A stretch of DNA of 64,000 nt from Brevundimonas sp. (lineage in GTDB: Bacteria > Pseudomonadota > Alphaproteobacteria > Caulobacterales > Caulobacteraceae). How positions within the stretch are numbered: position 1 is the first letter of the stretch; each line of letters opens with the position of its first letter. The position numbers were made by a program, and so were the translations under genes. Positions 54,210 through 63,981 of this stretch are shown here, piece by piece. The notes below the pieces were generated by a model that was given only the letters and a program-made list of their open reading frames with translations, had not been told where the DNA came from and did no database searches. The DNA is taken from positions 43,377 through 107,376 of the forward strand of contig NZ_JAHBYB010000010.1 in the NCBI RefSeq assembly GCF_019636155.1, given 5' to 3'.

Positions 54210-55448
54210 ATGCCCGGACCTGCCGATTTCTCTGCTATTCGCAAGTCGACGCCGCGACACAAACGGTGGTTGACATCGCCCTCGACCCTGGCGCTTGGAG
54301 TGGCGTGCGCTACGCTCTTCGGCGCGAGCGCGGCATATGCAGATCCGGTTCCGGCACCCAGTTTTGCTGGCCCCCTCGTCCCTAATCCTGACGCCATCGC
54401 GCTTGAGGCAGGACCGTTCGGTCAGGTTCTGGTGTCGGGCCAAGTGACGGGCATTGGCGTCGCGCAGACCAATGCAACGCACGCCGGCGGGATCGGCAAC
54501 CGCGATGGCTTCGTCGATATCAGCAACGCGCAAGTCCAGTTTCAAACGACCCGGGGCCCGCTACAGTTCTATGTTCAGACGGGCATTTACTCCATCCCTT
54601 CGCTGGGTACGTCTTACCTGAAGGCGACCGAAGCGACAGAACAGCTTTTTGGTCCGGTTCCGGTGGCGTACGCGAAAGCGGTGATATCGCCCGAACTATC
54701 CGTGTCTGCCGGATTACTGCCGACGATGGTCGGCGCGGAGTCGACGTTCACCTTCCAAAACGTCAATATCGAGCGCGGCTTGCTGTGGAATCAGGAGCCG
54801 GCCATCAGCCGCGGCGTTCAAGTGAACTACGCCAAGGGAGCGGTCAGTGCGGCGGTCTCGCTTAACGACGGCTACTTTTCGGGAAAGCTGAACTGGCTCT
54901 CGGGCACGCTTTCCTACGCGTTTGATTCCTCGAATTCGCTGAGCTTCGTCGGCGCTGGTGCGCTATCGCGTAATGACAAATCCTCCTTCGCGACGCCTTT
55001 GGCGCAGAACAATAGCAGCATTTTCAATCTCATTTACACCCATACGAGCGGTCCGCTCACGCTGACGCCGTATCTCCAATACAGCCACGTTGGCCGCGAT
55101 GATCAGCTCGGCATCAATCGTTCCGCCGATACCTACGGCGGGGCGCTGCTCGTTAAATACGCGATCGACAAGGAGTGGTCGCTCGGCGCGCGGGCTGAGT
55201 ATCTGAAGACTAGCGGGGGAAGATGCGGATCGGACGCGTCGTGTGCGCCAACGAACTTGCTTTATGGTCCCGGAAGCAGTGCCTGGTCGCTGACCTTAAC
55301 GCCGACTTATCAGAAAGGCATATTCTTCGCGCGAGGAGAGGTGTCGTACACCCGGATCGGGAACCTCGAGGCGGGCTTTGGCTTCGGTCGTGACTTCGAT
55401 CGACGCGATCAGGTGCGCGCGCTGATCGAGACAGGCATACTTTTTTGA
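54210..55448 (+). CDS. Outer-membrane beta-barrel porin-like protein
   Basis: This 412-residue protein has a long basic leader and signal peptide (LALGVACATLFGASAAYA) and then amphipathic strands to the end. The C-terminal strand VRALIETGILF ends in Phe, which the Bam machinery recognises. Strand pairs such as LSFVGAGALSRN and SWSLTLTPTYQKG-like sequence are visible. It lacks known plug or porin-family motifs. It may allow solutes or ions through the outer membrane near the kdp cargo; the ligand is unknown. Confidence 0.8.
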   Translation: MPGPADFSAIRKSTPRHKRWLTSPSTLALGVACATLFGASAAYADPVPAPSFAGPLVPNPDAIALEAGPFGQVLVSGQVTGIGVAQTNATHAGGIGNRDGFVDISNAQVQFQTTRGPLQFYVQTGIYSIPSLGTSYLKATEATEQLFGPVPVAYAKAVISPELSVSAGLLPTMVGAESTFTFQNVNIERGLLWNQEPAISRGVQVNYAKGAVSAAVSLNDGYFSGKLNWLSGTLSYAFDSSNSLSFVGAGALSRNDKSSFATPLAQNNSSIFNLIYTHTSGPLTLTPYLQYSHVGRDDQLGINRSADTYGGALLVKYAIDKEWSLGARAEYLKTSGGRCGSDASCAPTNLLYGPGSSAWSLTLTPTYQKGIFFARGEVSYTRIGNLEAGFGFGRDFDRRDQVRALIETGILF

Positions 55449-55534
55449 AGGCCGCACCGCGCTATCGCGCACGTGCGAGCTGATCGATGGGACCCGCGAA
55501 CGCATAGTCGGCGCGATGATGGCAGCGAGCATTC

Positions 55535-55804
55535 ATGATGCCGCATCTAGACGCCGAGTCGCGCCTGACGCTTCGACGCTTCGCTACAAAACTCTGCGTC
55601 TCCTCTATTATTGGGCTATACGGCCGGGCGCATTATTTCCCAATGGTGTCGTTCGTACTCTCGCTTTACTCGATCTGTAGCGCCGTCTTTGCGATCACGC
55701 TCCGTGAGAAATTCCTGAGGCGTGATGGGTTCAACCATTGGGACGAGGCGCTGTGGCTGCTTTTGGTTAGCACCGCTGTTCGCGTCATACACGGAATATA
55801 CTGA
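55535..55804 (+). CDS. Small membrane protein, 89 residues
   Basis: The ORF encodes two hydrophobic spans (FPMVSFVLSLYSICSAVFAI and ALWLLLVSTAVRVIHGIY) with a charged linker. No family is recognised. It lies 86 bases after the beta-barrel gene and ends 15 bases before the convergent DUF2274 gene, so it may be part of either the cargo or the transfer module. Confidence 0.6.
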   Translation: MMPHLDAESRLTLRRFATKLCVSSIIGLYGRAHYFPMVSFVLSLYSICSAVFAITLREKFLRRDGFNHWDEALWLLLVSTAVRVIHGIY

Positions 55805-55818
55805 TGGGGTCGTCCCCG

Positions 55819-56043
55819 TCAGTCCGGAGCTGACTTCCTGGCGGCTGTGAACGCGCGATCGGTCGCGATGAAACGCTGCAACATCGGCGCTATGAGCTTG
55901 ATCGGATCTGAAATGGTTTGCCCCTGTTCGCGCCCCAGGACCTCGGCGTAGAGCACCAAGTCGCGATGCAGCGAGGCCGGCAGTTCGAGCGACACCTTAA
56001 CAGCCTTGTCTTCCAAGAGCGCGCCAAGCTTGAGCTTCGCCAT
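55819..56043 (-). CDS. DUF2274 protein at the end of the trb operon
   Basis: This 74-residue protein matches DUF2274: KLKLGALLEDKAVKVSLELP then LVLYAEVLGREQG and APMLQRFIATDRAF. Genes of this family regularly follow trbI in alphaproteobacterial ICEs. The ATG at 56043 was chosen because GGAGGG lies six bases upstream. Its role in transfer is not known; the fold suggests a ribbon-helix-helix-like regulator. Confidence 0.86.
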   Translation of the reverse strand: MAKLKLGALLEDKAVKVSLELPASLHRDLVLYAEVLGREQGQTISDPIKLIAPMLQRFIATDRAFTAARKSAPD

Positions 56044-56045
56044 GA

Positions 56046-57266
56046 TCACCCTCCATATGGTTCTAGTACCAGATCCCGCGTCACGATCACCCTGACCGGG
56101 AAGCCCGGCCGGATCGTGAGCGTCGGAGCGACGTTAAGCTGGCGGCGAACGATCTGCTGACCGGCATCGTTGATCGTGTCCTGGCCACCATTGCGGATGG
56201 CTCGCAGCAGCCGGTCTTGATCATCGACGGCAAGTTCAGCACCGACGTTGAGGAGTGTGGACAGACCAGCGGCCTTGGCGAGATCCCACCAGTGGTAGTC
56301 CACGCCATCTTGAAGGCCGGCAAATCCTTGGGAGTCAGCTCCGGGTTGGCGTTCTAGCACGATCGAACGACCGTTCGGGAAAATCAGCCGGTTCCAGACC
56401 AAGAGCACGCGGCTCTGTCCGAATTGCACGCTGTTGTCGTACTGGCCCACGACGCGCGTGCCCTGCGGCACGAGAAGGATTCGCCCGGTCGGGCTGTCGT
56501 AGATGTTCTCGGTGACCTGCGCCGTGATCTGTCCAGGTAGATCGGAACGAATTCCGGTGATGAGCGCAGCCGAGATGACGGCGCCGGCTTGCAGAACGTT
56601 TGGAGACGGCGGCGCGACGACTCGATCGGGCGCCACCGTCCTGCGATCGGGCGCGGCATTGAGGAAGGCGTTCTGACGATCCTGGGCTGAAGGCGTTGCC
56701 GGCGGCGGCGCGAGCCCGAGGCTGGCGAGATTTGGCGTCGGCGGAGGCACGACGGCCGGCGTTGTTGCGGGGGCACCGACGCGGGACTCCGACCCGGAGA
56801 ACAGCCGGCTGGTCCGGGCGGTTTCGATTTCCTGAAGGCGCCGCTGCTCCTCTTGACTAACCCCGGGATTCGGAGTCGCGATGCCAGGGGCCGGAACAGG
56901 CTGTCCGCCGTTCGCCGGGCTGAGCATCGGCCGGCCGAGATCGCCGGGAAGCGGTGGACCGAGCCGAGGAACACCGCTGTAATCGCGCGGCAGGCCCGCG
57001 AGCCCGTCAGCCGTCGAGCGATTCTCGGTCGAGTAGAGTTCCTCATTGGGTCGGCCGCTGTCGCGGGTTTGAAGCGCGTAGATCAAGGCGCCACCGAGGC
57101 CGAGGCTCGCGACGAGGCCCACGCCAGCCAGGACCTTGCGCGATAGCCGGGTGACGCGGGGTGGATCCGCGCGCAGCCGCATCGGCGCCGCGCTGGCCGG
57201 TTCGCCGGTCAACGGCTGCGCGTCGTCGTTGGGCGCATCCTCATTCCGGAGAGGGTTCTCGCTCAC
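56046..57266 (-). CDS. trbI: Conjugal transfer protein TrbI (VirB10-like)
   Basis: This 406-residue channel scaffold has a short cytosolic N-terminus, one span near residues 45-65 (VLAGVGLVASLGLGGALIYA), a Pro-rich periplasmic linker and a C-terminal domain with GTRVVGQYDNSVQFGQSRVL and WWDLAKAAGLSTLL. It links inner and outer membranes in the mating pore. It begins with a GTG overlapping the trbG stop. Confidence 0.94.
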   Translation of the reverse strand: MSENPLRNEDAPNDDAQPLTGEPASAAPMRLRADPPRVTRLSRKVLAGVGLVASLGLGGALIYALQTRDSGRPNEELYSTENRSTADGLAGLPRDYSGVPRLGPPLPGDLGRPMLSPANGGQPVPAPGIATPNPGVSQEEQRRLQEIETARTSRLFSGSESRVGAPATTPAVVPPPTPNLASLGLAPPPATPSAQDRQNAFLNAAPDRRTVAPDRVVAPPSPNVLQAGAVISAALITGIRSDLPGQITAQVTENIYDSPTGRILLVPQGTRVVGQYDNSVQFGQSRVLLVWNRLIFPNGRSIVLERQPGADSQGFAGLQDGVDYHWWDLAKAAGLSTLLNVGAELAVDDQDRLLRAIRNGGQDTINDAGQQIVRRQLNVAPTLTIRPGFPVRVIVTRDLVLEPYGG

Positions 57267-58312
57267 GAAGTCGGCCTCCCGTCGGTGCGTGTGATGCGAA
57301 CGCGCCGCTGCCGATCGCCGGAACCAAACCGCAGTTCAGCGGCGGCGAAGAGGCGGTCGACGATCATGTGGTGCCCGCGCACGCGGTAGTTCACCAACTC
57401 TGAGGTGTCGCCTTCCGCGCCAACGACGAAGAGAGGCGGCATTTCGCCCTGACCGATGCCGCGGGGAAACTCGATGAAGACCTGGCGACCATCATCGAAA
57501 GCGCGCAAGGGACGCCAGGGTGCCCGATCACCTTCGATCGCATAGCGGAAGTTGACGTTGGCAAGATCGACACCGCTGGCCACAGGCTGCGCCGCCTGGG
57601 CCTCGGCGTTCTGCCGGCGCAGCGCAATGAGCTGGTCCTGCGGGTACTGCCAGGAGACCGATGCCATATAGGTGCGCTCGGTCGACCGAAGCTCCATGTG
57701 GTACGTGCGCATGTTGGTGTTGATGACGAGGTTGGTCATCAGTTCGGCGCGCGTTGGCTTCACCAGGATATGGATCTGCCGCGTCGCACCCGCGCCGCTC
57801 TCGGTGTCGCCGATGATCCAGCGCACGGTGTCGCCGGCGGCGACGGGGCCGGAGCCGACGAGCTGCTCGCCCGGCTGCAACGCGATATCGGTGATCTGAC
57901 CGACGGCGGTATAGACCTGATAGAGTGCGCCTTGGGTGAAGGGATAGACCTGCATCGAATTGATGAAGCCATCGCGCACCGGCTGAATGCGCGCGGCGGC
58001 GTTGGCCTGGTTCACTCGCGCCGTCGGATCAGCGGGCTCGGCCGGACGCCGCGATGGCTCGACGCGCTGCAACTGGCCGGGCAGCGGCAGCGGGCGCGGC
58101 AGCTCGACCACGGTGACAGGTGCAGGCGGATCGACAGTCTGCACGGCGGGAGCCGCGTTGTCGTAGGAAATCTCGGGCGGCGGCGTGGTGGTGGCGCAGC
58201 CAGCGAGGGCAGTCGTCGCCAGCAGGATCGCCGGGATTGCGGCTCTGCGGAGAGCCGGAAATGCGAGACTGTGTGAAGCCGGGTTTCCGGCTTTACGGAA
58301 AGACGGCTTCAT
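57263..58312 (-). CDS. trbG: Conjugal transfer protein TrbG (VirB9-like) lipoprotein
   Basis: This protein of 349 residues has a signal peptide with a lipobox (TTALAGCATT), a Pro-rich stretch and the VirB9-like domain (YQVYTAVGQITDIALQPGEQ, HILVKPTRAELMTNLVI, FRYAIEGDRAPWRP). It forms the outer-membrane core with TrbI. Its ATG overlaps the trbF stop by four bases. The frame extends far upstream, but within trbF. Confidence 0.94.
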   Translation of the reverse strand: MKPSFRKAGNPASHSLAFPALRRAAIPAILLATTALAGCATTTPPPEISYDNAAPAVQTVDPPAPVTVVELPRPLPLPGQLQRVEPSRRPAEPADPTARVNQANAAARIQPVRDGFINSMQVYPFTQGALYQVYTAVGQITDIALQPGEQLVGSGPVAAGDTVRWIIGDTESGAGATRQIHILVKPTRAELMTNLVINTNMRTYHMELRSTERTYMASVSWQYPQDQLIALRRQNAEAQAAQPVASGVDLANVNFRYAIEGDRAPWRPLRAFDDGRQVFIEFPRGIGQGEMPPLFVVGAEGDTSELVNYRVRGHHMIVDRLFAAAELRFGSGDRQRRVRITRTDGRPTS

Positions 58313-58992
58313 TGCCCAAGCTCCCGTGACCAATTTATTGCGTTGACGTAGATGCCGAGCGGGTTCGCCCGGAGGCGATCGGCGTTGCGGGGGATCTGGA
58401 CCACGATCGTCAGGATCGCGGTCCAGCGCGTGGTCTCGGCGAGTTGGCCGTTTTCGTAGCGGCGCTCGACCCAGGCAACGCGAAAGCTGTCGGGTGACGC
58501 GCGAATGACGCTGGAGACATCGACGGCGATCTGCTGACGGCCTACCTTTGCGAACGGGTCGTTCGACCGCGCGTAGTCGTTCAGGGCTGCAGCGCCGCGG
58601 TCGGTCGTGAAATCGTAAGCTCGCAGCCAGTTTTGGCGGACGATGATGGCGTCCGCGGGAATCGATCGGACCTGCTCGATGAAGCGCGCGAGGTGAAAGG
58701 CGATTTGCGGATCGGTCGGACGATAGTCCGCCTGAGCGGGGGCAACCGCTTGCGCCTGGCCGAGCCGGTCGACTTGGACCACCCAGGGCACGATGGTCCC
58801 GCGGGCTGACTGTACGACGAGCGCGGTGGCGAATCCGGCTGACAGGAGCAACGAGCCAAACGCCATCAATCGCCAATTTTTGGCCTGGATGCGTGATGCG
58901 CCGATGCGCTCGTCCCAAACTTGGGCGGCGCGCTGATAAGGCGTCTCCGGCTCGGGAGCCTTGCCGTAATGGGTAGAGGGTCGTTTGAACAT
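58309..58992 (-). CDS. trbF: Conjugal transfer protein TrbF (VirB8-like)
   Basis: This 227-residue protein begins KRPSTHYGKAPEPETPYQRA, has one span near residues 40-65 (LMAFGSLLLSAGFATALVVQ) and a periplasmic NTF2-like domain (FHLARFIEQVRSIPADAIIV, GRQQIAVDVSSVIRASPDSF). It nucleates assembly of the mating channel. Its ATG shares one base with the trbL stop. Confidence 0.94.
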   Translation of the reverse strand: MFKRPSTHYGKAPEPETPYQRAAQVWDERIGASRIQAKNWRLMAFGSLLLSAGFATALVVQSARGTIVPWVVQVDRLGQAQAVAPAQADYRPTDPQIAFHLARFIEQVRSIPADAIIVRQNWLRAYDFTTDRGAAALNDYARSNDPFAKVGRQQIAVDVSSVIRASPDSFRVAWVERRYENGQLAETTRWTAILTIVVQIPRNADRLRANPLGIYVNAINWSRELGQ

Positions 58993-60347
58993 CAGCGATC
59001 GCCTTCGGACAGGTTGACGGACGAGCCACCGCCATGTGCGTCGCCTGAGCGAACGGCATGGGCTGTGGCCTGCGCGGCGTGGGTCATGTGTTGGGAGCGC
59101 CGCATGCGTTGCGCCCAGGCCGGAGCGCCGCCAGCGCGCGCGGGCGCTGCTCCGTCGCCGGCGGCATCACCGCCGATCGAGCCCATGGTGGAAGTTCCGC
59201 CTGTGGCTTCGAATGCCGCCTTGCCGCCAGCGCTGAAGCTGGAACGCATGCTTTCGGCAGCGCGCGACGCGGCACGGCGCAGCGGCGACACGGCGGCGCT
59301 GCCGCCGGCGCGGGCGACCCCGCCGAGCCCGGAAGCGACGCCGGCTGCACCGGACTGTCCGGCTGCGCCAAGGCTGTATGCGGTCGATGCGCCACCCGCG
59401 AGCGCGGCGCCGCCCCGAGCGGCGGCGGCGGCGCCACCAGCCAGTGCGGCACCGCCGGATGCGGCCGCGCCGACGGCGCCGGCGCCAAGAGCGACCATGC
59501 CACCGGCGGCAAGGCCCGTCCCGACGGCGGCGCCGGCGCTGAGTTGAGGACCGCCTGAGACGATCCCGCTGGCGATGCCGGGACCGAAGATGCCAAGACC
59601 GAGTAGCGACAGAGCGGCCAGCACGATCGCCATCGCTTCATCAATCGAGGGGTTCTGGCCGCCGAAACCGGACGTGAATTCGGAGAAGAGCGTCGAGCCG
59701 ATGCCGATGATGACGGCCAGCACCAAGACCTTGATCCCGGACGAGATCACGTTGCCAAGCACTCGCTCGGCCATGAAGGCCGATTTGCCGAACAGGCCGA
59801 ACGGGATCAGCACGAAGCCGGCGAGCGTTGTCAGCTTGAACTCGATGAGCGTGACGAAGAGCTGGATGGCGAGGATGAAGAAGGCGAGAAGCACCAGCGC
59901 CCAGGCCAGGAACATGCAGGCGATCTGGATGAAGTTCTCGAAGAACGACCAGTAGCCCATCAAGCTGGAAATGGAATCGAGCAGCGGCCGGCCGGCGTCC
60001 AGACCCGTCTGTGCGACCTTGCCCGGACGCAAGAGATCGGCCGTGGTGAAGCCTGTTCCACTGGCTTTGAGGCCGAGGCCCGCGAAGCTTTCGAAGATGA
60101 TGCGGGCGAGGTTGTTCCAGTTGCCGATGATGTAGGCGAAGACACCGACGAACAGCGTCTTTTTGACCAGCCTGGCCAAAATGTCGTCGTCGGCGCCCCA
60201 GCTCCAGAACAGCGCGGCCAGCGTCACGTCGATCACGATCAACGTGGTCGCAATGAAAGCGACCTCGCCGCTGAGCAGTCCGAAACCGCTGTCGATGTAG
60301 CGGGTGAAGACCTCGAGGAAATGGTCGATAACGCCGGTGTTGCCCAT
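58992..60347 (-). CDS. trbL: P-type conjugative transfer protein TrbL (VirB6-like)
   Basis: This 451-residue inner-membrane protein has six or more spans in residues 20-300 (GEVAFIATTLIVIDVTLAAL, IQIACMFLAWALVLLAFFIL) and a long Ala/Gly-rich, low-complexity C-terminus of about 150 residues. It forms part of the DNA path in the mating pore. The ATG at 60347 lies five bases after the trbK stop; the frame is open upstream in trbK. Confidence 0.93.
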   Translation of the reverse strand: MGNTGVIDHFLEVFTRYIDSGFGLLSGEVAFIATTLIVIDVTLAALFWSWGADDDILARLVKKTLFVGVFAYIIGNWNNLARIIFESFAGLGLKASGTGFTTADLLRPGKVAQTGLDAGRPLLDSISSLMGYWSFFENFIQIACMFLAWALVLLAFFILAIQLFVTLIEFKLTTLAGFVLIPFGLFGKSAFMAERVLGNVISSGIKVLVLAVIIGIGSTLFSEFTSGFGGQNPSIDEAMAIVLAALSLLGLGIFGPGIASGIVSGGPQLSAGAAVGTGLAAGGMVALGAGAVGAAASGGAALAGGAAAAARGGAALAGGASTAYSLGAAGQSGAAGVASGLGGVARAGGSAAVSPLRRAASRAAESMRSSFSAGGKAAFEATGGTSTMGSIGGDAAGDGAAPARAGGAPAWAQRMRRSQHMTHAAQATAHAVRSGDAHGGGSSVNLSEGDR

Positions 60348-60351
60348 GACG

Positions 60352-60741
60352 TTACCGAGCCTCGTCGAGCTGTGGGGTGAGGCTTGGCGCGGCGGCCGGC
60401 GGCATCGGAGGGTTGCGCTCATCAGGCTGAGGGGTGAGGCTCTCTCGCGGCGCGGACGGCATGTCCGGCAAACGCTCGGCCGGGCGGGCACCGGGCGCGA
60501 GGAAGCGGTTTCGGTTCTCGGCCCATGCGCGGCGACACGCCGGATCGCGCGGTCCGTCTTCGCCGAGCGCCTGGCAGCGGATCAGGGCGTCGCGCAGCGG
60601 ATCGACCCGCGCTTGAACGGCGCGGCCTGACGACCAAGACGCTGGCGCCTCCTCTTTCCGCGTCATCTCGATCGCGGTCGCGGTGATCGCGACGGCGACG
60701 AACACCGCCGCGCCGATCCTAGCGAGCATCTTGCCGTCCAT
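60352..60741 (-). CDS. trbK: TrbK-like (putative entry exclusion) protein
   Basis: This 129-residue protein has one N-terminal span (MLARIGAAVFVAVAITATAI), then RDALIRCQALGEDGPRDPAC and RRAWAENRNRF, the conserved Cys-containing core of the alternative TrbK family, and a Pro-rich tail. In plasmid systems TrbK excludes entry of related elements; for this variant that is inferred. It lies between trbJ and trbL as usual for ICEs of this type. Confidence 0.85.
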   Translation of the reverse strand: MDGKMLARIGAAVFVAVAITATAIEMTRKEEAPASWSSGRAVQARVDPLRDALIRCQALGEDGPRDPACRRAWAENRNRFLAPGARPAERLPDMPSAPRESLTPQPDERNPPMPPAAAPSLTPQLDEAR

Positions 60742-60751
60742 GGCCGCGGTC

Positions 60752-61528
60752 TCAGTTGCCGTTCGGGAACATGCGGGCGTTGCCCGGCTGGTAGCCGTTG
60801 CCAGGCGTCAGGAAGCGACGGCGTTGCTCACGACCCTGCTCGGCCGCGGCCGCACGCTCGGCCTCGGACAGACTCTGCGCACGGCCGTTGGCGGCCACGA
60901 CCGCGGTGAGGTCGGCAAGCTGCTGCGCCTGCAGGGCGAGAAGCTGGTTGCCGGCCTGGGTCGCCTGCAGCGCACCGGTCGCGCCCTGGCTCTGCCCGAC
61001 AAGCGCGGACATCTCGCTACGGTTGGTGTCGATGTTGCCGACAACGCCGGCCTGGACGCGCATGGCGTCCTGCAACCCGCCGACGGTGTTCTGCCAGCGT
61101 TCACGCGCCTGCGCGACAAGCGCTTGATCGGAAGCCGACATCGATGCATTTCCGTAGGTGGTCTGGAACGCGCGATCGATTTGCTGGACGTTGAGGGCGA
61201 TGCCCTGCGCCTGTTGCAGGAGCTGCTGCGTGCGCTGTACCGATTGCTGAAGCTGCTGAAGCGACGAGTATGGCAGGCTCGCAAGGTTGCGGGCCTGATT
61301 GATCAGCATTGTCGCTTCGTTCTGAAGCTGCGTGATCTGCTGGTTGACCTGCTGGAGCGTCCGCGCAGCCGTCAGCACATTCTGCGCGTAGTTCGTCGGA
61401 TCGTAGACGATGCCGCCGAATTGGGCCGCCGCTGGCGTGCTGATAAAGAGCGAGATAGCGACTGGTGTCGCAGCGATGATCGTGGCGAAACGCAGTGCGC
61501 GAGAGCGCGAACGGAATGAGCGTGTCAT
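60752..61528 (-). CDS. trbJ: P-type conjugative transfer protein TrbJ (VirB5-like)
   Basis: This 258-residue exported protein has a basic signal peptide (LRFATIIAATPVAISLFIST then PAAAQ) and long Gln-rich helices (LQQVNQQITQLQNEATMLIN, SVQRTQQLLQQAQGIALNVQ) typical of TrbJ. It probably forms the tip or a stabiliser of the pilus. Its ATG overlaps the trbE stop by four bases. Confidence 0.93.
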   Translation of the reverse strand: MTRSFRSRSRALRFATIIAATPVAISLFISTPAAAQFGGIVYDPTNYAQNVLTAARTLQQVNQQITQLQNEATMLINQARNLASLPYSSLQQLQQSVQRTQQLLQQAQGIALNVQQIDRAFQTTYGNASMSASDQALVAQARERWQNTVGGLQDAMRVQAGVVGNIDTNRSEMSALVGQSQGATGALQATQAGNQLLALQAQQLADLTAVVAANGRAQSLSEAERAAAAEQGREQRRRFLTPGNGYQPGNARMFPNGN

Positions 61529-63981
61529 GAGAATACCTCCTGATGGGCTTGGGGGATGACGTTGGTGAGGTTGGGAATGAGATCGGCAGCCCAGGCGAGC
61601 CGGCTCGAGATCAGCCATTCGGAGAGGAAGCCGTCGGTGCCGCTTCGCGCGTGAACCTCGGCGATCAGCGCTTGGTGCTGCTTGGATGAGGCTGCGCACA
61701 GCGCCAGCGCGACATCGGATAGTCCGAGCTCGAACAGGCGGTTGCCGCGCCGCGACTGGCAGTAATAGTCGCGCTTTGGCATCGCGCGGGCGAGGATCTC
61801 GATCTGCCGGTCATTGAGACCGAAGCGGCGATAGATGGCGGTAATCTGCGGCTCGATCGCGCGCTCGTTAGGCAGAAGGATGCGTGTCTGGCAGCTCTCG
61901 ATGATCGCCGGTGCAATCGCCGAGCCGTCGATGTCGGAGAGCGACTGGGTGGCGAAGATGACGCTGGCGTTCTTCTTGCGCAGCGTCTTCAGCCATTCGC
62001 GGAGCTGGCCGGCGAACCCTTCGTCGTCCAGCGCGAGCCAGCCTTCGTCGACGATCAGCAGCGTCGGACGCCCGTCTAGGCGGTCCTCTATGCGATGGAA
62101 GAGATAGGCGAGCACAGCGGCGGCAGCACCGGTGCCGATCAATCCCTCGGTTTCGAAGACCTGAACATTGGCTTCGCCCAGATGCTCGGCCTCGGCATCG
62201 AGCAGCCGGCCATAGGGGCCGCCAACACAGTATGGTCGGAGCGCCTGTTTCAGATCGTTGGATTGGAGGAGAACCGAGAGACCCGTTAGGGTGCGTTCGC
62301 TGATAGGCGCGGAGGCCAGCGACGACAGCGCCGACCACAGATGCTCCTTGACCTCGGGCGTGACCGGGACTCTTTCGCGCCCCAGGATCGCGATCAGCCA
62401 GTCGGAGGCCCATGCCCGCTCGGCGACATCGTCGATCCGCGCCAACGGTTGCAGTGACACGCTGTCGTCAGCGCCTTCGGTAAGCCCACCGCCGAGATCG
62501 TGCCAGTCGCCGCGCATGGCGAGGGCTGCGGCCCGGATCGAGCCGCCGAAGTCGAAGGAGAAGACCTGGGATCGCGGATAGCGCCGGAACTGAAGCGCCA
62601 TGAGGGCGAGCAGCACGGATTTGCCGGCGCCGGTCGGGCCGACGATCAGAGTATGGCCGACGTCGCCTGCATGGATGGAAAGCCGGAACGGGGTCGAGCC
62701 TTCGGTTCTGCCGTAAAGCAGTGGGGGTGCATTGAAGTGCTCGTCCCGTTCCGGTCCAGCCCACACCGCCGACAGCGGGATCATGTGGGCGAGATTCAGT
62801 GTCGAGATCGGCGGCTGCCGGACATTGGCGTAGACATGGCCAGGCAGCGAGCCGAGCCAAGCATCCACGGCGTTGATGGTCTCGGGCATTGCCGTAAAGT
62901 CGCGGCCCTGGATTACCTTCTCGACGAGACGGAGTTTTTCGGCGGCGATGCGGGGATCGTCATCCCAAACCGCGATCGTCGCCGTCACATATGCCTGGCC
63001 GGCGTAGTCGGCGCCCAGCTCCTGCAGCGCCATGTCGGCGTCGGCCGCCTTGTTGGCCGCGTCGGTGTCGACCAGCGCCGAAGCCTCGTTGGTCATCACC
63101 TCTTTCAAGATCGCCGCAATGCTTTTGCGCTTGGCGAACCATTGCCGCCTGATCTTGGTCAGCAGCTTGGTCGCGTCAGTCTTGTCGAGGAGGACGGCGC
63201 GCGTCGACCAGCGATAGGGAAAGGCCAGGCGGTTCAGCTCGTCGAGGATGCCGGGCGTGGTCGCTGTCGGGAAGCCGACGATGGTGAGGATGCGCAGATG
63301 CGCATCGCCCAGGCGGGGCTCCAGCCCGCCGGTCAGCGGCTGATCGGCGAGCAGCGCATCGAGATACATCGGCGTCTCGGGGACGCGGACGCGGTGCCGC
63401 TTCGTCGAGACGGTCGAATGCAGATAGGTCAGCGTCTCGCCGTCATCGAGCCAGGCGCATTCGGGCATGAAGGCGTCGATCAGCTCGAGGATGCGATCGG
63501 TGCGATCGGCAAAGCCGCGCAGGATCTCATGCGCATCGACGCCGCTGCGATCGCGGCCCTCGTAGAGCCAGGTCTCGGCGCGGGCGGCGTCCTCGGCCGG
63601 CGGCAGATAGAGGAAGGTCAGGAAATAACTGGACTCGAAATGCGCGCCGGCTTCCTCGAAGTCAGCCTTGCGCTCGGCATCGACCAGGGCCGAGGCGCTG
63701 TCGGCGAACATGCTGGCGGGATAGGTGGCGGCGCCGTGCCGCTGCGCCTCGACGAAGATGGCCCAGCCTGAGCCGAGACGACGGAAAGCGTTGTTCAGCC
63801 GACCGGCGACTGCGACCAGCTCGGCCGGTACGGCGCTGTCGAGGTCGGGGCCGCGGAAGCGCGCGGTGCGCTGCAGGCTGCCGTCCTTGTTCAGCACCAC
63901 GCCTTCGCCGATCAGAGCGACCCAAGGGAGATAGTCGGCGAGCCGAGTGTTGCGGTTGCGATATTCGGCGAGGTTCATCAT
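61525..63981 (-). CDS. trbE: Conjugal transfer ATPase TrbE (VirB4-like)
   Basis: This 818-residue ATPase has Walker A VGPTGAGKS near residues 447-455, Walker B TLLIVDEGWLAL and the VirB4-type C-terminal helicase core. The N-terminal CagE/TrbE domain shows FVEAQRHGAATYPAS and EILRGFADRTDRILEL. It powers pilus assembly and DNA transfer at the inner membrane. The first ATG at 63981 follows GAGGAG; a second ATG one codon on is equivalent. trbD, trbC and trbB should lie just beyond the window. Confidence 0.95.
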   Translation of the reverse strand: MMNLAEYRNRNTRLADYLPWVALIGEGVVLNKDGSLQRTARFRGPDLDSAVPAELVAVAGRLNNAFRRLGSGWAIFVEAQRHGAATYPASMFADSASALVDAERKADFEEAGAHFESSYFLTFLYLPPAEDAARAETWLYEGRDRSGVDAHEILRGFADRTDRILELIDAFMPECAWLDDGETLTYLHSTVSTKRHRVRVPETPMYLDALLADQPLTGGLEPRLGDAHLRILTIVGFPTATTPGILDELNRLAFPYRWSTRAVLLDKTDATKLLTKIRRQWFAKRKSIAAILKEVMTNEASALVDTDAANKAADADMALQELGADYAGQAYVTATIAVWDDDPRIAAEKLRLVEKVIQGRDFTAMPETINAVDAWLGSLPGHVYANVRQPPISTLNLAHMIPLSAVWAGPERDEHFNAPPLLYGRTEGSTPFRLSIHAGDVGHTLIVGPTGAGKSVLLALMALQFRRYPRSQVFSFDFGGSIRAAALAMRGDWHDLGGGLTEGADDSVSLQPLARIDDVAERAWASDWLIAILGRERVPVTPEVKEHLWSALSSLASAPISERTLTGLSVLLQSNDLKQALRPYCVGGPYGRLLDAEAEHLGEANVQVFETEGLIGTGAAAAVLAYLFHRIEDRLDGRPTLLIVDEGWLALDDEGFAGQLREWLKTLRKKNASVIFATQSLSDIDGSAIAPAIIESCQTRILLPNERAIEPQITAIYRRFGLNDRQIEILARAMPKRDYYCQSRRGNRLFELGLSDVALALCAASSKQHQALIAEVHARSGTDGFLSEWLISSRLAWAADLIPNLTNVIPQAHQEVFS

